Shown here piece by piece: positions 17,488-27,217 of a DNA stretch of 64,000 bases. This stretch comes from Bradyrhizobium sp. CIAT3101 (lineage in GTDB: Bacteria; Pseudomonadota; Alphaproteobacteria; Rhizobiales; Xanthobacteraceae): NCBI RefSeq assembly GCF_029714945.1, contig NZ_CP121634.1, positions 9,259,001-9,323,000 of the forward strand, read 5' to 3'. The notes beneath the pieces were generated by a model. The model did not search any database. It was not told the DNA's origin and saw nothing but the letters and a program-made list of their open reading frames with translations. The translations under genes and the position numbers were made by a program. Position 1 is the first letter of the stretch, and each line of letters starts with the position of its first letter.

Positions 17488-18771
17488 TTACTCCGCCGCC
17501 GATACCGGCACCTTGGCGCCCTGGCCATACTTCTGGTCGATGTAGTCGATCACCAGCGCCTTGAAGTCGGCGGAGATGGTTGGACCACGCAGCGTGCGGA
17601 ACTTCTTGCCATCGACGAAGACGGGCGCGGCCGGCGCTTCGCCGGTGCCCGGCAGCGAGATGCCGATATTGGCGTGCTTGGATTCGCCGGGGCCGTTGAC
17701 GATGCAGCCCATCACCGCGACGTTGAGCTCTTCCACGCCCGGATATTTGCTCTTCCAGCCCGGCATCTCGTCGCGGATGAATTCCTGGATCGAGCTGGCC
17801 AGCTCCTGGAACGTGGTCGAGGTGGTGCGGCCGCAACCGGGGCACGCCGCAACCAGCGGCACGAAGGTGCGGAAGCCCATGGTCTGCAGCAGCTCCTGGC
17901 CGACCTGCACCTCACGGGTGCGGTCACCACCGGGCTCCGGCGTCAGCGAGATGCGGATGGTGTCGCCGATACCCTGCTGCAAGAGGATGCCGAGCGCGGC
18001 CGAGGACGCCACGATACCCTTCGAGCCCATGCCGGCCTCGGTCAGGCCGAGATGGATGGCGTAGTCGGAACGGCTGGCGAGATCCTGATAGACCGCGATC
18101 AGATCCTGCACCGCCGAGACTTTTGCGGAGAGGATGATGCGATCCTTGGGCATGCCAAGCTCTTCGGCACGCGCGGCCGAGAGCAGCGCGGACTGTACCA
18201 TCGCCTCGCGCGTCACCGCGCGCACGTCGCGCGGATTGGCGGACGCGGCGTTCTCGTCCATCAGCTTGGTCAGCAGTTCCTGGTCGAGCGAGCCCCAATT
18301 GGCGCCGATGCGGACCGGCTTGCCGTTCTTGTTCGCGATCTCGATGATGTCGGCGAACTGGGTGTCGCGCTTGTCCTTGAAGCCGACATTGCCGGGATTG
18401 ATGCGGTACTTGGCCAGTGCTTCGGCGCAGGCCGGATAGGCCGCGAGCAGCTTGTGGCCGATGTAGTGGAAGTCGCCGATCAAGGGCGTGGTGATGCCAC
18501 GCTTGGCCAGGCCGTCACGGATGTGCGGAACGGCGGCAGCGGCTTCCTCGCGGTCCACGGTGATGCGGACCATTTCGGAGCCAGCGCGCGCGAGCGCTGC
18601 GACCTGGGCAATGGTGCCGTCGATGTCGGCAGTGTCGGTGTTGGTCATCGACTGCACGACGATCGGCGCGCCGCCGCCGACGGCGACGTTGCCAACCTTG
18701 ACCTGGGTGGTCCGGTGACGCGGCGCCGGGCCTGCGATGTCGGAATCGAGGGGGTTTTCGAGCTTGTTCAT
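17488..18771 (-). CDS. ispG: (E)-4-hydroxy-3-methylbut-2-enyl-diphosphate synthase
   Basis: A 427-residue IspG/GcpE enzyme of the MEP isoprenoid pathway, converting MEcPP to HMBPP with a 4Fe-4S cluster. Signatures: [15 protein letters not shown] near the N-terminus, and cluster cysteines in [10 protein letters not shown] and [10 protein letters not shown] near the C-terminus. ATG 18771 (MNKLENPL) is chosen over TTG 18780. With the polyprenyl synthase at 8.3 kb it marks isoprenoid supply. The DMT exporter gene ends 12 bases upstream, so the two may share a transcript. Confidence 0.96.
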   Translation of the reverse strand: MNKLENPLDSDIAGPAPRHRTTQVKVGNVAVGGGAPIVVQSMTNTDTADIDGTIAQVAALARAGSEMVRITVDREEAAAAVPHIRDGLAKRGITTPLIGDFHYIGHKLLAAYPACAEALAKYRINPGNVGFKDKRDTQFADIIEIANKNGKPVRIGANWGSLDQELLTKLMDENAASANPRDVRAVTREAMVQSALLSAARAEELGMPKDRIILSAKVSAVQDLIAVYQDLASRSDYAIHLGLTEAGMGSKGIVASSAALGILLQQGIGDTIRISLTPEPGGDRTREVQVGQELLQTMGFRTFVPLVAACPGCGRTTSTTFQELASSIQEFIRDEMPGWKSKYPGVEELNVAVMGCIVNGPGESKHANIGISLPGTGEAPAAPVFVDGKKFRTLRGPTISADFKALVIDYIDQKYGQGAKVPVSAAE

Positions 18772-18783
18772 GGGGTCCAAATA

Positions 18784-19737
18784 TCAGGTTTTGGTGACGT
18801 TCAGCAATGCATCAGCTGGCGCCGCCGCCGTTTGGCTCGGACGGTTAACCAGAAAAAGCCCAGCAATTACAAGGACGGCTGCCGCCCCGAACGCCAGGCT
18901 CAGGTGATCGTGCATGATGAAATAGCTACCCACCACGCCAAACAAAGGGGTGATGAAGGTAAAAGCCGACAATTTGCTGGCCGAATAGGCCTTCACCAGC
19001 GCGAACCAAAGCGTGAACGTGGTTCCAACCACCCAGATGGCCTGGAAGGCCATCAAGGCGAACGACAGCGGCGACGGGGTGTGGGTGATGGATTCTCCGG
19101 ACAGCCAGGCAGCCGCACCCAGGATCGGGATCGAGGTCGCGACCTGATAGCCGAGCGCCTTTTCGGGCGCCGCGAAGCGTAGCCGCGTCGCCTTGGCGAC
19201 CAGCGTGGTCGCAGCCCAAAGTGAAGCGCCGCCAACAACCATGAGATCGCCGAGCAGAACCTGTGAGTCGACATTGGCCTGCGGCACGCCGATCGCGAGC
19301 GCGACCCCGGCAAAGCTGATCGCCAGCCCCAGCCATTGCGTGCTGCCCAGGCGCTCGCCGAGCACCTGATAGGAGCCGAGCGCCACGAAGAACGGCGCGG
19401 TGTAGAGAAACACCACAGCCCGAGACGCAGAGGTCAAGCGCAGGCCCTGGAAGATCAGCACGAACTCGATGCCGAACATCAGCCCGGCGATCAGGCCGGG
19501 CTTCCACGTGCCGTCACGCTCGAAGAATTTGACGCCGCGCACGGTGCCAATGACGAACAGCACCGGCAGCGCGCCCATCGAGCGGATCATCGCCTGCAGC
19601 ATCGGTGGGACATCCGGCAGCACCAGCTTGATCGCGATCTGATTGAAGGCCCAGGTCAGGCACAGCATCAGCATCAGCGCGATGGCGCCGGCACTGAGGG
19701 GACGTGCGGCGGACGGGTTGGCTTGAGGTGAGGACAT
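18784..19737 (-). CDS. DMT-superfamily transporter (two EamA domains)
   Basis: A 317-residue protein with ten predicted helices in two EamA repeats. Typical segments include LTWAFNQIAIKLVLPDVPP at the first helix, SASRAVVFLYTAPFFVALG in repeat one, and KLSAFTFITPLFGVVGSYF in repeat two. Members export amino acids or metabolites; the substrate is unknown. ATG 19737 follows GGGAAGAA; the longer frame starts at TTG and runs into the zur-like gene. Confidence 0.86.
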   Translation of the reverse strand: MSSPQANPSAARPLSAGAIALMLMLCLTWAFNQIAIKLVLPDVPPMLQAMIRSMGALPVLFVIGTVRGVKFFERDGTWKPGLIAGLMFGIEFVLIFQGLRLTSASRAVVFLYTAPFFVALGSYQVLGERLGSTQWLGLAISFAGVALAIGVPQANVDSQVLLGDLMVVGGASLWAATTLVAKATRLRFAAPEKALGYQVATSIPILGAAAWLSGESITHTPSPLSFALMAFQAIWVVGTTFTLWFALVKAYSASKLSAFTFITPLFGVVGSYFIMHDHLSLAFGAAAVLVIAGLFLVNRPSQTAAAPADALLNVTKT

Positions 19738-19772
19738 TTCTTCCCGGGGGCCGGCTTTGCGCCGTTGTTGCT

Positions 19773-20267
19773 TCAAGAGGTTTTCTGACAATGGGTGCAG
19801 ACACCCGTGATCTCCACCACGGACAGCTTTGGTACGAAGCCCGACGCGCGCGCCGCGGCGTTGAGTTCCTTGGCAAAGGATCCTGACGGGATCTCGCCGA
19901 CCAGACCGCAGCGCTCGCAGATCAGGAACGCGACCGCCGAGGTCGCATCATGGTCGTGGGCGGCGCAGGCGAGATAGGCGTTGCGGCTTTCGATGCGGTG
20001 CACGAGGCCGTTCGCCATCAAAAAATCCAGAGCGCGGTAGACCGTGATCGGCGCCGGTCGCGCCATCGACTTGGCGAGTTCGTCGATCACCTCATAGGCT
20101 CCAAGCGGACGATGGCTGGAGAGCAGCGCGCCCAGCACCTGGCGCCGGATCGGCGTGAATTTCTGCGCCCGCTGCTCGCAGACCGCTTCCGCATGCGCCA
20201 GCGCGTCCGCGGTGCAGCGGCCGTGATCATGGTCGGGCGTCGGAAATGCCGGCTTTGCGAGGGTCAT
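19773..20267 (-). CDS. zur: Fur-family metalloregulator, Zur-like
   Basis: A 164-residue Fur-type repressor. The His/Asp-rich start (PDHDHGRC), FTPIRRQVLGALL and RPLGAYEVIDEL resemble Zur rather than Fur, Irr or PerR. The structural zinc site is made of two CxxC motifs (CERC and CTHC), and the regulatory region has AAHDHD. A zinc uptake repressor role is inferred from these features; no znu genes are in the window, so the symbol is tentative. It sits 35 bp upstream of the DMT exporter on the same strand. Confidence 0.8.
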   Translation of the reverse strand: MTLAKPAFPTPDHDHGRCTADALAHAEAVCEQRAQKFTPIRRQVLGALLSSHRPLGAYEVIDELAKSMARPAPITVYRALDFLMANGLVHRIESRNAYLACAAHDHDATSAVAFLICERCGLVGEIPSGSFAKELNAAARASGFVPKLSVVEITGVCTHCQKTS

Positions 20268-20380
20268 TCGGCCCGCCTTCTAGCATTTCGGCCGGGGAAC
20301 CCAAAGCACGACCAATGCGGCGGCGGTCAGCCATGCTTTTGCTGCGGGACAGCATCGCGTTCTTCCGCCATGAAATAATC

Positions 20381-20394
20381 ATAAGCTTGCTTAT
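20381..20394. promoter_or_regulatory. Palindromic operator upstream of the MarR-EmrAB operon
   Basis: ATAAGC-TT-GCTTAT is a perfect inverted repeat inside an AT-rich patch in GC-rich DNA; looser matches extend it to about 20375-20398. A further TAGCTTATT half-site is at 20402-20410, just before the Shine-Dalgarno GGAG. The position suits autorepression by the MarR protein encoded 30 bp downstream. Confidence 0.55.
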
Positions 20395-20423
20395 TATATC
20401 CTAGCTTATTGGAGACCAAGCTC

Positions 20424-20906
20424 ATGACCCGCGGGTCTGTCGACCAGAATTTCCTGTTCACGCTCGGCGAGCTCTACCGCCTCTTGCGGGTTTATGCCGA
20501 CAAGGAGGCGTCGCGCTTTGGCATCACCCGCGCGCAATGGGCGGTGCTGGCCAAGGTCGAGCGCAGCGAGGGCATGAAACAGTCGGAACTTGCCGAACTG
20601 CTGGAGATGCAGCCGATCACGCTGACGCGGCTGATCGACAAGCTGTGCGACAGCGACTGGATCGAGCGCCGCAGCGACGCCTCGGACCGCCGCGTCAAGC
20701 GCCTTTATCTGAAGAAGGCCGGCCGCGCTCTGCTGGGCAGGATGAGCGGCCTGAAGTCGGAACTCACGGCGAACGCGCTCGACGGCATCAGCCCGGCGGA
20801 CGCCCACCGCCTTCTCACACAACTCGAAACCATCAAGGAAAACGTGCGTACCGCGATCCAGACATCTGGTGCGGAACAAGCGCGTAAGGAGCAGCGCTAT
20901 GGCTGA
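20424..20906 (+). CDS. MarR-family regulator of an EmrAB-type efflux operon
   Basis: A 160-residue winged-helix protein: FGITRAQWAVLAKVER, then MKQSELAELLEMQPITLTRL (recognition helix), then RRSDASDRRVKRLYLK (wing). ATG 20424 follows GGAG (20411-20414); TTG 20409 is less likely. The stop overlaps the EmrA start by eight bases, so repressor and pump are one operon, as for E. coli mprA-emrAB. Inducers of such repressors are usually lipophilic weak acids or phenols. Confidence 0.9.
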   Translation: MTRGSVDQNFLFTLGELYRLLRVYADKEASRFGITRAQWAVLAKVERSEGMKQSELAELLEMQPITLTRLIDKLCDSDWIERRSDASDRRVKRLYLKKAGRALLGRMSGLKSELTANALDGISPADAHRLLTQLETIKENVRTAIQTSGAEQARKEQRYG

Positions 20907-22062
20907 TCAGGTTCTCAAATTCCAGCCCGAGCAGAAGATCGACAGCGGCAAGCCGACCAAGAAAGCCGGTACCGATCCGCGCCGCCGCTTCGTCGCCGGC
21001 CTGCGCCGCCATCGCCGCTTCCTGCTGATGGTGGTGCTGCCCGTCGTCGCCGTCATCGCCGGCCTGACCTTCTATCTCCATGGCGGCCGCTATGTCGGCA
21101 CCGACGATGCCTATGTCGGCGCGCAGAAGGTGCTGGTGACGCCGGACATCTCCGGCAAGATCGAGAAGGTCGTCGTCAAGGAAGGCCAGCTCGTCAAGCA
21201 GGGTGACGTGCTGTTCGAGATTGACCCCGTCCCGTTCCGCCTCGCGGTGGACGAGGCCAAGGCGCAGCTGATGCAGGCGCAGACGACCTATGACAACCTG
21301 CGCGCCAACATCAAGATCTACGGCGACATGCTCAACCTCGCCCAGCAGGGCGTCGACCTGAAGCAGCGCGACGTCGAGCGCAAGCAGGCGCTGGTGAAGA
21401 ACAGCTACGGCTCGCAGCTCGATCTCGACAACGCCTCGAACGCGCTGGTCACGTCGGGTTCAATCGCGCAATACGTCAAGCAGCAGATCTCGACCGCCAA
21501 GACCCAGCTGCTCGGCGATACCGACCTGCCGCTCGATAAATTCCCGCCTTACGTTTCCGCCAAGTCCAAGCTCGACAATGCCGAGCGCAATCTCGATCAT
21601 ACCGTGGTGCGCGCATCGATGGATGGCGTGGCGACCCAGGTCGAGCAGATCCAACTCGGCCGCTACGTCGCCGCCGGCACGGCTGTGTTCTCCGTCATCG
21701 ACATCGCCCATCCCTGGGTCGACGCCAATCCGAAGGAGAGCGACCTGACGTTCGTCACCGAAGGACAGCCGGTGACCCTCGAGGTCGACGCGTTCCCGAA
21801 CCACGTCTTCAAGGGCAAGATCGGCTCGCTCTCCCCCGGCACCGGCGCGCAGTTCGCAATCCTGCCGCCGCAGAACGCCACCGGCAACTTCGTCAAGGTG
21901 GTGCAGCGCGTGCCGATCCGGATCTATTTCGACGAGAGCGACAAATACGTGAAGAAGCTGAAGGCCGGCATGAGCGTCTATGCCACCATCGACACCGGCC
22001 ACCAGCGTTCGCTCGCCGGCCTGCTCGGCCTGTCGGCCACGGCAAATCAGGACAAGGACTGA
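20899..22062 (+). CDS. HlyD/EmrA membrane-fusion (periplasmic adaptor) protein
   Basis: A 387-residue adaptor. A basic cytosolic start, one membrane helix (FLLMVVLPVVAVIAGLTFYL), a lipoyl half-motif (GTDDAYVGAQKVLVTPDISG), a helical hairpin (about 110-200) and the closing beta-barrel (VVQRVPIRIYFDE) follow the EmrA plan. AAGGAG eight bases before ATG 20899 fixes the start. It links the EmrB-like pump encoded next to an outer-membrane channel not present here. Confidence 0.93.
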   Translation: MADQVLKFQPEQKIDSGKPTKKAGTDPRRRFVAGLRRHRRFLLMVVLPVVAVIAGLTFYLHGGRYVGTDDAYVGAQKVLVTPDISGKIEKVVVKEGQLVKQGDVLFEIDPVPFRLAVDEAKAQLMQAQTTYDNLRANIKIYGDMLNLAQQGVDLKQRDVERKQALVKNSYGSQLDLDNASNALVTSGSIAQYVKQQISTAKTQLLGDTDLPLDKFPPYVSAKSKLDNAERNLDHTVVRASMDGVATQVEQIQLGRYVAAGTAVFSVIDIAHPWVDANPKESDLTFVTEGQPVTLEVDAFPNHVFKGKIGSLSPGTGAQFAILPPQNATGNFVKVVQRVPIRIYFDESDKYVKKLKAGMSVYATIDTGHQRSLAGLLGLSATANQDKD

Positions 22063-22066
22063 GTCG

Positions 22067-23614
22067 ATGTCCAATGCCAGCCTGATGGTCCCCGGCCTGC
22101 GCCGGAACATGGTGACGATCTGCGCCATGACGGCGACCATCATGCAGGCGCTGGACACCACGATCGCCAACGTCGCGCTGCCCTACATGCAGGGCACGCT
22201 GTCGGCGTCGCAGGACCAGATCAACTGGGTGCTGACCTCCTACATTGTCGCCGCCGCCATCATGACGGCGCCGGTGGGCTGGATCGCCAATCGCTACGGC
22301 CGCAAGCGCATCTTCATCATCTGTTCGGCCGGCTTCACGCTGGCCTCCGTGCTGTGCGGACTCGCGCAGGACATCAACCAGATGGTGCTGTTCCGCCTGC
22401 TGCAGGGGGTGTTCGGCGCGGCGCTGGTGCCGCTGTCGCAGGCGGTGATGCTCGACTATTACACGCTGCAGGAACGCGCGACCGCCATGTCGATCTGGGG
22501 CATGGGCGTGATGATGGGGCCGATCATGGGCCCGTCGCTGGGGGCCTGGCTGACCGAGAGCTATTCCTGGCACTGGGTGTTCTTCGTCAACCTGCCGTTC
22601 GGCGCGATCACCGTGCTCGGGCTCGCCGTCTTCATGGACGAGACCGACAAGAATCTCAGCCTGAAGTTTGACTGGTTCGGCTTTGGCGCACTGGCGATCG
22701 GGATCGGTGCACTTCAACTTGCGCTCGATCGCGGCGAGCAGCTCGACTGGTTCGAGTCGGTCGAGATCGTGACCGAGTTCGTGATCTCGGGCATTGCCTT
22801 CTATTACTTCTTCGCGCACTCGTTCACGACGGCGCGGCCCTTCATCCAGTTCGCGCTGTTCAAGGATCGCAACTTCCTCACCGGCTGCATCTTCATGACA
22901 GTGATGGGCCTCGTGCTGTACTCGACCATGGCGCTGGCCTCGCCCTACCTGCAAAACGTCATCGGCTATCCCATCATGACCGCCGGCGGCCTGCTCGCGA
23001 GCCGCGGCTTCGGCACCTTCTTTGCCATGATGATGGTCGGCCGTATCATGCGCTACATCGAGGCCCGCACGCTGATCATCTGCGGCCTGTCGCTGACGGC
23101 GGCCTCGCTGTTCCAGATGACCGGCTGGACCGACCAGACCCAGGTGCCGGAGATCGTCATCGTCAGCGTGATCCAGGGCTTTGGCTTCGGCCTGGTCTTC
23201 GTGCCGCTCTCGACGGTGTCGTTTCTGACGCTGCCGAACCATCTGCGCACCGACGGCACCTCGATGCTGACACTCTTGCGCAACGTCGCAAGCTCGGTCG
23301 GCATCTCCATCGTGATCGCCCAGCTGACGCAGGGCACCCGCAAGACCTACGCGATCCTGTCGGAGCACATCAATCCGTTCAACCACGCGCTCCAGATGCC
23401 CGACGTGCGCGGCATGATCAACCTCTCCACCGATGCCGGCCGCGCCATGGCCGACCGCATGGTCAGCGTGCAGTCGCAGATCATCGCGTTCGCGCACGAC
23501 TATCAGCTCGTGATGTTCTTCATCCTTTGCACCATCCCGCTGGCGCTGATGATCGGCTCGACCAAGGCCACGCTGCGCAAGCAGGCGGCGCCGGAACACG
23601 CGGTGATGGAATAG
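22067..23614 (+). CDS. DHA2-family MFS multidrug efflux pump (EmrB-like)
   Basis: A 515-residue proton-driven exporter with 14 helices. DHA2 signatures are TIMQALDTTIANVALPYMQG in helix 1 and NRYGRKR in the first cytosolic loop (motif A), then GAALVPLSQAVMLDYY and GPSLGAWLTESYSWHWVF (motif C). ATG 22067 lies four bases after the EmrA stop. With the adaptor it forms an EmrAB-type pump. A family A palindrome follows the gene. Confidence 0.93.
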   Translation: MSNASLMVPGLRRNMVTICAMTATIMQALDTTIANVALPYMQGTLSASQDQINWVLTSYIVAAAIMTAPVGWIANRYGRKRIFIICSAGFTLASVLCGLAQDINQMVLFRLLQGVFGAALVPLSQAVMLDYYTLQERATAMSIWGMGVMMGPIMGPSLGAWLTESYSWHWVFFVNLPFGAITVLGLAVFMDETDKNLSLKFDWFGFGALAIGIGALQLALDRGEQLDWFESVEIVTEFVISGIAFYYFFAHSFTTARPFIQFALFKDRNFLTGCIFMTVMGLVLYSTMALASPYLQNVIGYPIMTAGGLLASRGFGTFFAMMMVGRIMRYIEARTLIICGLSLTAASLFQMTGWTDQTQVPEIVIVSVIQGFGFGLVFVPLSTVSFLTLPNHLRTDGTSMLTLLRNVASSVGISIVIAQLTQGTRKTYAILSEHINPFNHALQMPDVRGMINLSTDAGRAMADRMVSVQSQIIAFAHDYQLVMFFILCTIPLALMIGSTKATLRKQAAPEHAVME

Positions 23615-23640
23615 GACGCGGTCGAGCCGCCGTCTCCCCT

Positions 23641-23670
23641 GTCGTTCCGGCCTTCGCCGGGACGACACCG
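23641..23670. repeat. Intergenic palindrome, family A
   Basis: GTCGTTCCGGC and GCCGGGACGAC are inverted arms with one mismatch around a four-base loop, followed by ACCGG. It lies between the convergent EmrB and kinase-like genes and may stabilise or end both transcripts. Confidence 0.7.
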
Positions 23671-23703
23671 GAGTTGTTGAACTGCCGTCGTGCTCCAACA
23701 GCC

Positions 23704-24765
23704 CTACAACAACTCCTCGCAGCCGAGATCCTCGACTGCCATCATCACCCGCTCCAGATTGTTCCACCAGATCCCTGGTGGGACGTTGATCGCCCATTGC
23801 CAGACCGGCTTGGTGATGTGCCAGAGCACCGACCAGCGATAATCCTGGTCGAGCGCGCCGCGTGTGTAGCCGGTCACGCCATGTGCGAGCAGCGTCTCGT
23901 GGTAGCGATTAAGCAGCGCCCGCTCGAGCGCCTGCCGACGATCCGGATACCATTGGATCGCCATCATGTAGGCAAGGTCGTTGGTGGGCACATTGATGCC
24001 CCACAGATCGAAATCGAAGATGCGCACGGTGTCGGCGACGCCCGCGCGCGGCAGCAGGAAGTTCCAGGTATGCGCGTCGCCATGGACAATGCTGATGTGG
24101 CGCCGCGAATGATAGCGCTGCGACAGCCGGGCCGACTGTTCGATGAGCCGGCGATAGAGAATGCGTCGCTCCTCACTCAGGCGATCGCCGAGCTCATCGG
24201 CGAAGCGATCGTAATGACCGGCGAACGTCTCCAAATGCGCCGCGCTATCCTCGGCGCTTGCCCAGGTGCCGACGGTCTCGCCGAGGTCGGCATGATTCCA
24301 CCACGTCGCATGCATGCCCGCCAACGTCGTGACGATGGCCATGGACTGATCTCGCGACGGTGGCAGCGTCGGCACGGTCGCAAGTTCATGACTATCGGTG
24401 AGATCTTCAAGCAGGAGATGCCAGTTGAGGGTGTCCTCGTCGAAACGTCCGTCGAAGCAGCGCGGCACCAACCCCCGCGGCATGCGCGGTGCCAGCATCG
24501 TATAGAAGTCCAGCTCGTGCCGGCCGCCATTGGCGAGCGTCTTGGCAAAGTCGGCATGCGGCGTCTTGAGGATCAGCGTCTGCGGCGAACCGCCGGATTC
24601 TCCGACATAGCGCAGGCCGAGCCGGGTGATGTGCGACACGACCGTGTCGCGCTCGTGCAGCACCTTCACCTCGCGCACGGCCCCGGCATCCAGCGCGCCG
24701 GCCTTGCGCAGCGCGGCCGTGAGGTAACCGGGTTCAGCGACCGCCGGCAGTTGTGAGGATGTCAT
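23704..24765 (-). CDS. APH/CHK-type phosphotransferase-fold protein
   Basis: A 353-residue protein with the aminoglycoside/choline kinase fold. The catalytic loop is SIVHGDAHTWNFLLPR and the metal motif is RIFDFDLWG; an N-lobe Lys may be in LILKTPHADF. The HGD...N and DFD pattern suggests an active kinase. Similar proteins occur beside lipid, sterol and aromatic catabolic genes. Here it follows pcaG by 93 bp, so a role on an aromatic or hydroxylated acid is possible but speculative. Confidence 0.83.
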   Translation of the reverse strand: MTSSQLPAVAEPGYLTAALRKAGALDAGAVREVKVLHERDTVVSHITRLGLRYVGESGGSPQTLILKTPHADFAKTLANGGRHELDFYTMLAPRMPRGLVPRCFDGRFDEDTLNWHLLLEDLTDSHELATVPTLPPSRDQSMAIVTTLAGMHATWWNHADLGETVGTWASAEDSAAHLETFAGHYDRFADELGDRLSEERRILYRRLIEQSARLSQRYHSRRHISIVHGDAHTWNFLLPRAGVADTVRIFDFDLWGINVPTNDLAYMMAIQWYPDRRQALERALLNRYHETLLAHGVTGYTRGALDQDYRWSVLWHITKPVWQWAINVPPGIWWNNLERVMMAVEDLGCEELL

Positions 24766-24858
24766 GAATCGCGCCCCCCGGTGCCGCAGCCATACTGCAT
24801 GATCACACCGGGAAGCGCCAGCGCGCGACAGCCGCCTTCACAGGAAGACGGCAAGACG

Positions 24859-25461
24859 TCACACGTCGAAGAACACCGTCTCGTTGTCGCCCTGCAGGCG
24901 CAGGTCGAGCTTGTAGACCGCTTTGCCGGCCTCGCGCACCGCGATCAGCGTGGCGCGCCGCTCCGCCGGCACCAATCCGAGCACGGGATCGGCGGCGTTG
25001 CCGGCTTCATCACTGAAATAGATGCGGGTATAAAGATGCCGCAGCATGCCGCGCGCGAACACCGCCAGAACGATGTGCGGCGCCTGCGGCTTGCCGTCGG
25101 GATCCGGCACCGCACCCGGCTTGACTGTGTCGAAGGAGTAATTGCCGTCCTTGTCGGTGCCGCAGCGGGCGAAGCCGCGGAAACTCGCATTCGGCAATGC
25201 GCGCTTGTCCTGCGGATCGGCGAAGCGGCCCTGCGCATCCGCCTGCCAGATCTCCAGCATGGCGTCCGGCACGATGGCACCGTCGCCGTCGAACACCCGG
25301 CCCTCGATGCGGACGCGATCGCCGGTGACGTCAGGCGTCAGCGTCGAATTGGTGAAGGCGTCGTTCCAGGCATATTCGCCGGTCGGCGTCATGCCGTATT
25401 TGAAGAACGGGCCGACCGTCTGCGACGGCGTGATCCCATCGGGCTTCACAGAATCCTGCAC
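24859..25461 (-). CDS. pcaG: Protocatechuate 3,4-dioxygenase, alpha subunit
   Basis: A 200-residue structural subunit of the (alpha-beta)n ring-cleaving enzyme that turns protocatechuate into 3-carboxymuconate. TPSQTVGPFF near the N-terminus and the beta-sandwich segment VPDAMLEIWQADAQGRF are diagnostic; the iron ligands lie in the beta subunit. GTG 25459-25461 is one base after the pcaH stop, so the two are coupled. A longer frame exists, but it runs antisense-like through pcaH. Confidence 0.95.
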   Translation of the reverse strand: MQDSVKPDGITPSQTVGPFFKYGMTPTGEYAWNDAFTNSTLTPDVTGDRVRIEGRVFDGDGAIVPDAMLEIWQADAQGRFADPQDKRALPNASFRGFARCGTDKDGNYSFDTVKPGAVPDPDGKPQAPHIVLAVFARGMLRHLYTRIYFSDEAGNAADPVLGLVPAERRATLIAVREAGKAVYKLDLRLQGDNETVFFDV

Positions 25462-25462
25462 G

Positions 25463-26164
25463 TTACTTGGTCTCCATGGGGGTGGCGTTCTCGCCGCGCA
25501 GCACGATGTCGAAGCGATAGCACAGCGCCCATTCGGGCTTGGTATTCTCCAGGTCGAACGACGACACCATGCGCATCCGCGCCTTCTCGTCCGGCACCGA
25601 GTTGAAGATCGGATCGAACGGGAACAGCGGGTCACCCGGGAAATACATCTGCGTCACGAGGCGGGTGACGAAGGAATGGCCGAACACCGAGAGATGGATG
25701 TGGGCGGGGCGCCAGGCGTTGTGGTGATTGCCCCAGGGATAGGCGCCGGGCTTGATGGTGACGAAGCGGTAATAGCCGGATGCATCGCTCTGGGTGCGGC
25801 CCGCGCCGGTAAAATTCGGATCCAGCGGCGCCGGATGCTGATCACGGACATGGACGTAGCGGCCGCAGGCATTGGCCTGCCAGATCTCGACCAGCGAGTT
25901 CGGGACGCCGCGGCCATCCTCGTCACGGACATGGCCGTGCACGATGATGCGTTCGCCGAGCGGCTCGCCTGTGTGCTGGGTGGTGAGGTCATTGTCGCCG
26001 TCGCGCACGGTCTCATGGCCGTAGACCGGGCCGGTCAGTTCCGACAGTGTGTGGCGCATCGGGATCAGGGGCTTGTTCGGCGCGCGCTTGATCGAGCTCT
26101 TGTAGTCGGGCGACAGCGGCAGCGGATGCGCCTTGTTGCTGTCGGTGGGATAGATGAATGTCAT
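25463..26164 (-). CDS. pcaH: Protocatechuate 3,4-dioxygenase, beta subunit
   Basis: A 233-residue catalytic subunit. The non-heme Fe(III) ligands are visible as Tyr103 (GRYVH), Tyr142 (GAYPWGN) and His155/His157 (PAHIH). GGAGGAG eight bases before ATG 26164 is a strong ribosome-binding site. Upstream (26215-26240) is an AT-rich patch with TATAAT on the minus strand, so pcaHG probably has its own promoter. It is followed by pcaG with a one-base gap. No pcaB, C, D or regulator gene is adjacent. Confidence 0.96.
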   Translation of the reverse strand: MTFIYPTDSNKAHPLPLSPDYKSSIKRAPNKPLIPMRHTLSELTGPVYGHETVRDGDNDLTTQHTGEPLGERIIVHGHVRDEDGRGVPNSLVEIWQANACGRYVHVRDQHPAPLDPNFTGAGRTQSDASGYYRFVTIKPGAYPWGNHHNAWRPAHIHLSVFGHSFVTRLVTQMYFPGDPLFPFDPIFNSVPDEKARMRMVSSFDLENTKPEWALCYRFDIVLRGENATPMETK

Positions 26165-26292
26165 TGGCGAACTCCTCCCCGGCCATTTTGGTCCAGCCGG
26201 TCAACGCTTCTGCCAATCATTATAGAATATAACTAATCTAGGGAAGCCGGTTTAGCGCCTCCGGCAAACCCGGCATCATCGGTCACCAAGCC

Positions 26293-27186
26293 TTACTTGA
26301 TCGGCGCACGCGGCAGCACGGCCTCCCCGGCCTCGAGCCGGTAGGTATGGTCGAGCGAATACCAGGGCGCAGAGATGTCATTCGCGGTCGGATGCGGCGT
26401 CTCGTGGCGCACGAACTTGCCGATCAGCGCCTTTGTCACGCCGAACTGCACGTCGCTGTCGATATGAGGGTCATTGGGATCGTAGACCTGCGAGATCAGC
26501 ACCTTGAATCCCGGCTTGAAGATCAGGGCGTGCAGATGCGCGGGGCGATAGGGGTGCCGGCTCTGCTCCTCCAGGAGGCGGCCGACCACACCGTTTGTCG
26601 GAATGGGGTAACCCACCATCATCACCGAGCGAAAGGCAAAGCGCCCGTCGGCATCGGTCGTGAACTTGCCGCGCAGGTTCATGTCGGCCTGCTCAGGGTC
26701 CTGGTTCTCATAGAGCCCGACCGGCGAGGCATGCCAGACATCAACCTCCGCGCCCGCGACGGGGCGGCCGTCCTTGTCGACGACACGGCCATTGACGAAC
26801 AGCGGCGCGCCAGGTGTCTCGGACCGAACGATCGATCCGCCATTCTCCACCCGCGGCGAGTTCAGCCGCCAGAACGGTCCGAGCAGCGACTGATCGGTTT
26901 CAGTATTGCCGTGATCGCCGTTGTTGAGGAGGCACACCAGCGGTGAGACGCCAAGCGAGCCCGCCATCAGCACGACCTCGTTGTGCGTGTCGGTGGTCAG
27001 CTTGCCGAGCTCGGCGATGACGGCCGTGGCGTCGCGGAATTCCTTCTCGGTCAGGCGCACGTCGCGGACGAAGCCGTGCAGATGCTTGACCAGCGAGACC
27101 ATGATCTGCCGCATCCGCGGATCGGACGTCCGCTCCATCACCTCAAGTGCGGCGGCCGTGATATCCTGCTCGCGCTCGATGATCAT
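26293..27186 (-). CDS. Intradiol ring-cleavage dioxygenase, hydroxyquinol 1,2-dioxygenase type
   Basis: A 297-residue homodimer-type intradiol enzyme with the N-terminal helical linker domain of catechol and hydroxyquinol dioxygenases (about 1-100). Fe(III) ligands: Tyr159 (VGLYEN), Tyr193 (VGYPIP), His217 and His219 (PAHLHA). The sequence around ETDQSLLGPFWR looks more like hydroxyquinol 1,2-dioxygenase (maleylacetate route) than catechol 1,2-dioxygenase, but this is judged by eye. ATG 27186 follows GGGAGA. It lies between pcaF and pcaHG; no maleylacetate reductase gene is nearby. Confidence 0.87.
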   Translation of the reverse strand: MIIEREQDITAAALEVMERTSDPRMRQIMVSLVKHLHGFVRDVRLTEKEFRDATAVIAELGKLTTDTHNEVVLMAGSLGVSPLVCLLNNGDHGNTETDQSLLGPFWRLNSPRVENGGSIVRSETPGAPLFVNGRVVDKDGRPVAGAEVDVWHASPVGLYENQDPEQADMNLRGKFTTDADGRFAFRSVMMVGYPIPTNGVVGRLLEEQSRHPYRPAHLHALIFKPGFKVLISQVYDPNDPHIDSDVQFGVTKALIGKFVRHETPHPTANDISAPWYSLDHTYRLEAGEAVLPRAPIK

Positions 27187-27217
27187 GCTTGTCTCCCAGC
27201 CGTCCGCCGGCTCTTCA

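Noticed and set aside
20268-20380. A Zur box or other metal-responsive site before the Zur-like gene
   Set aside because: No palindrome of the expected type was visible in this part of the gap.
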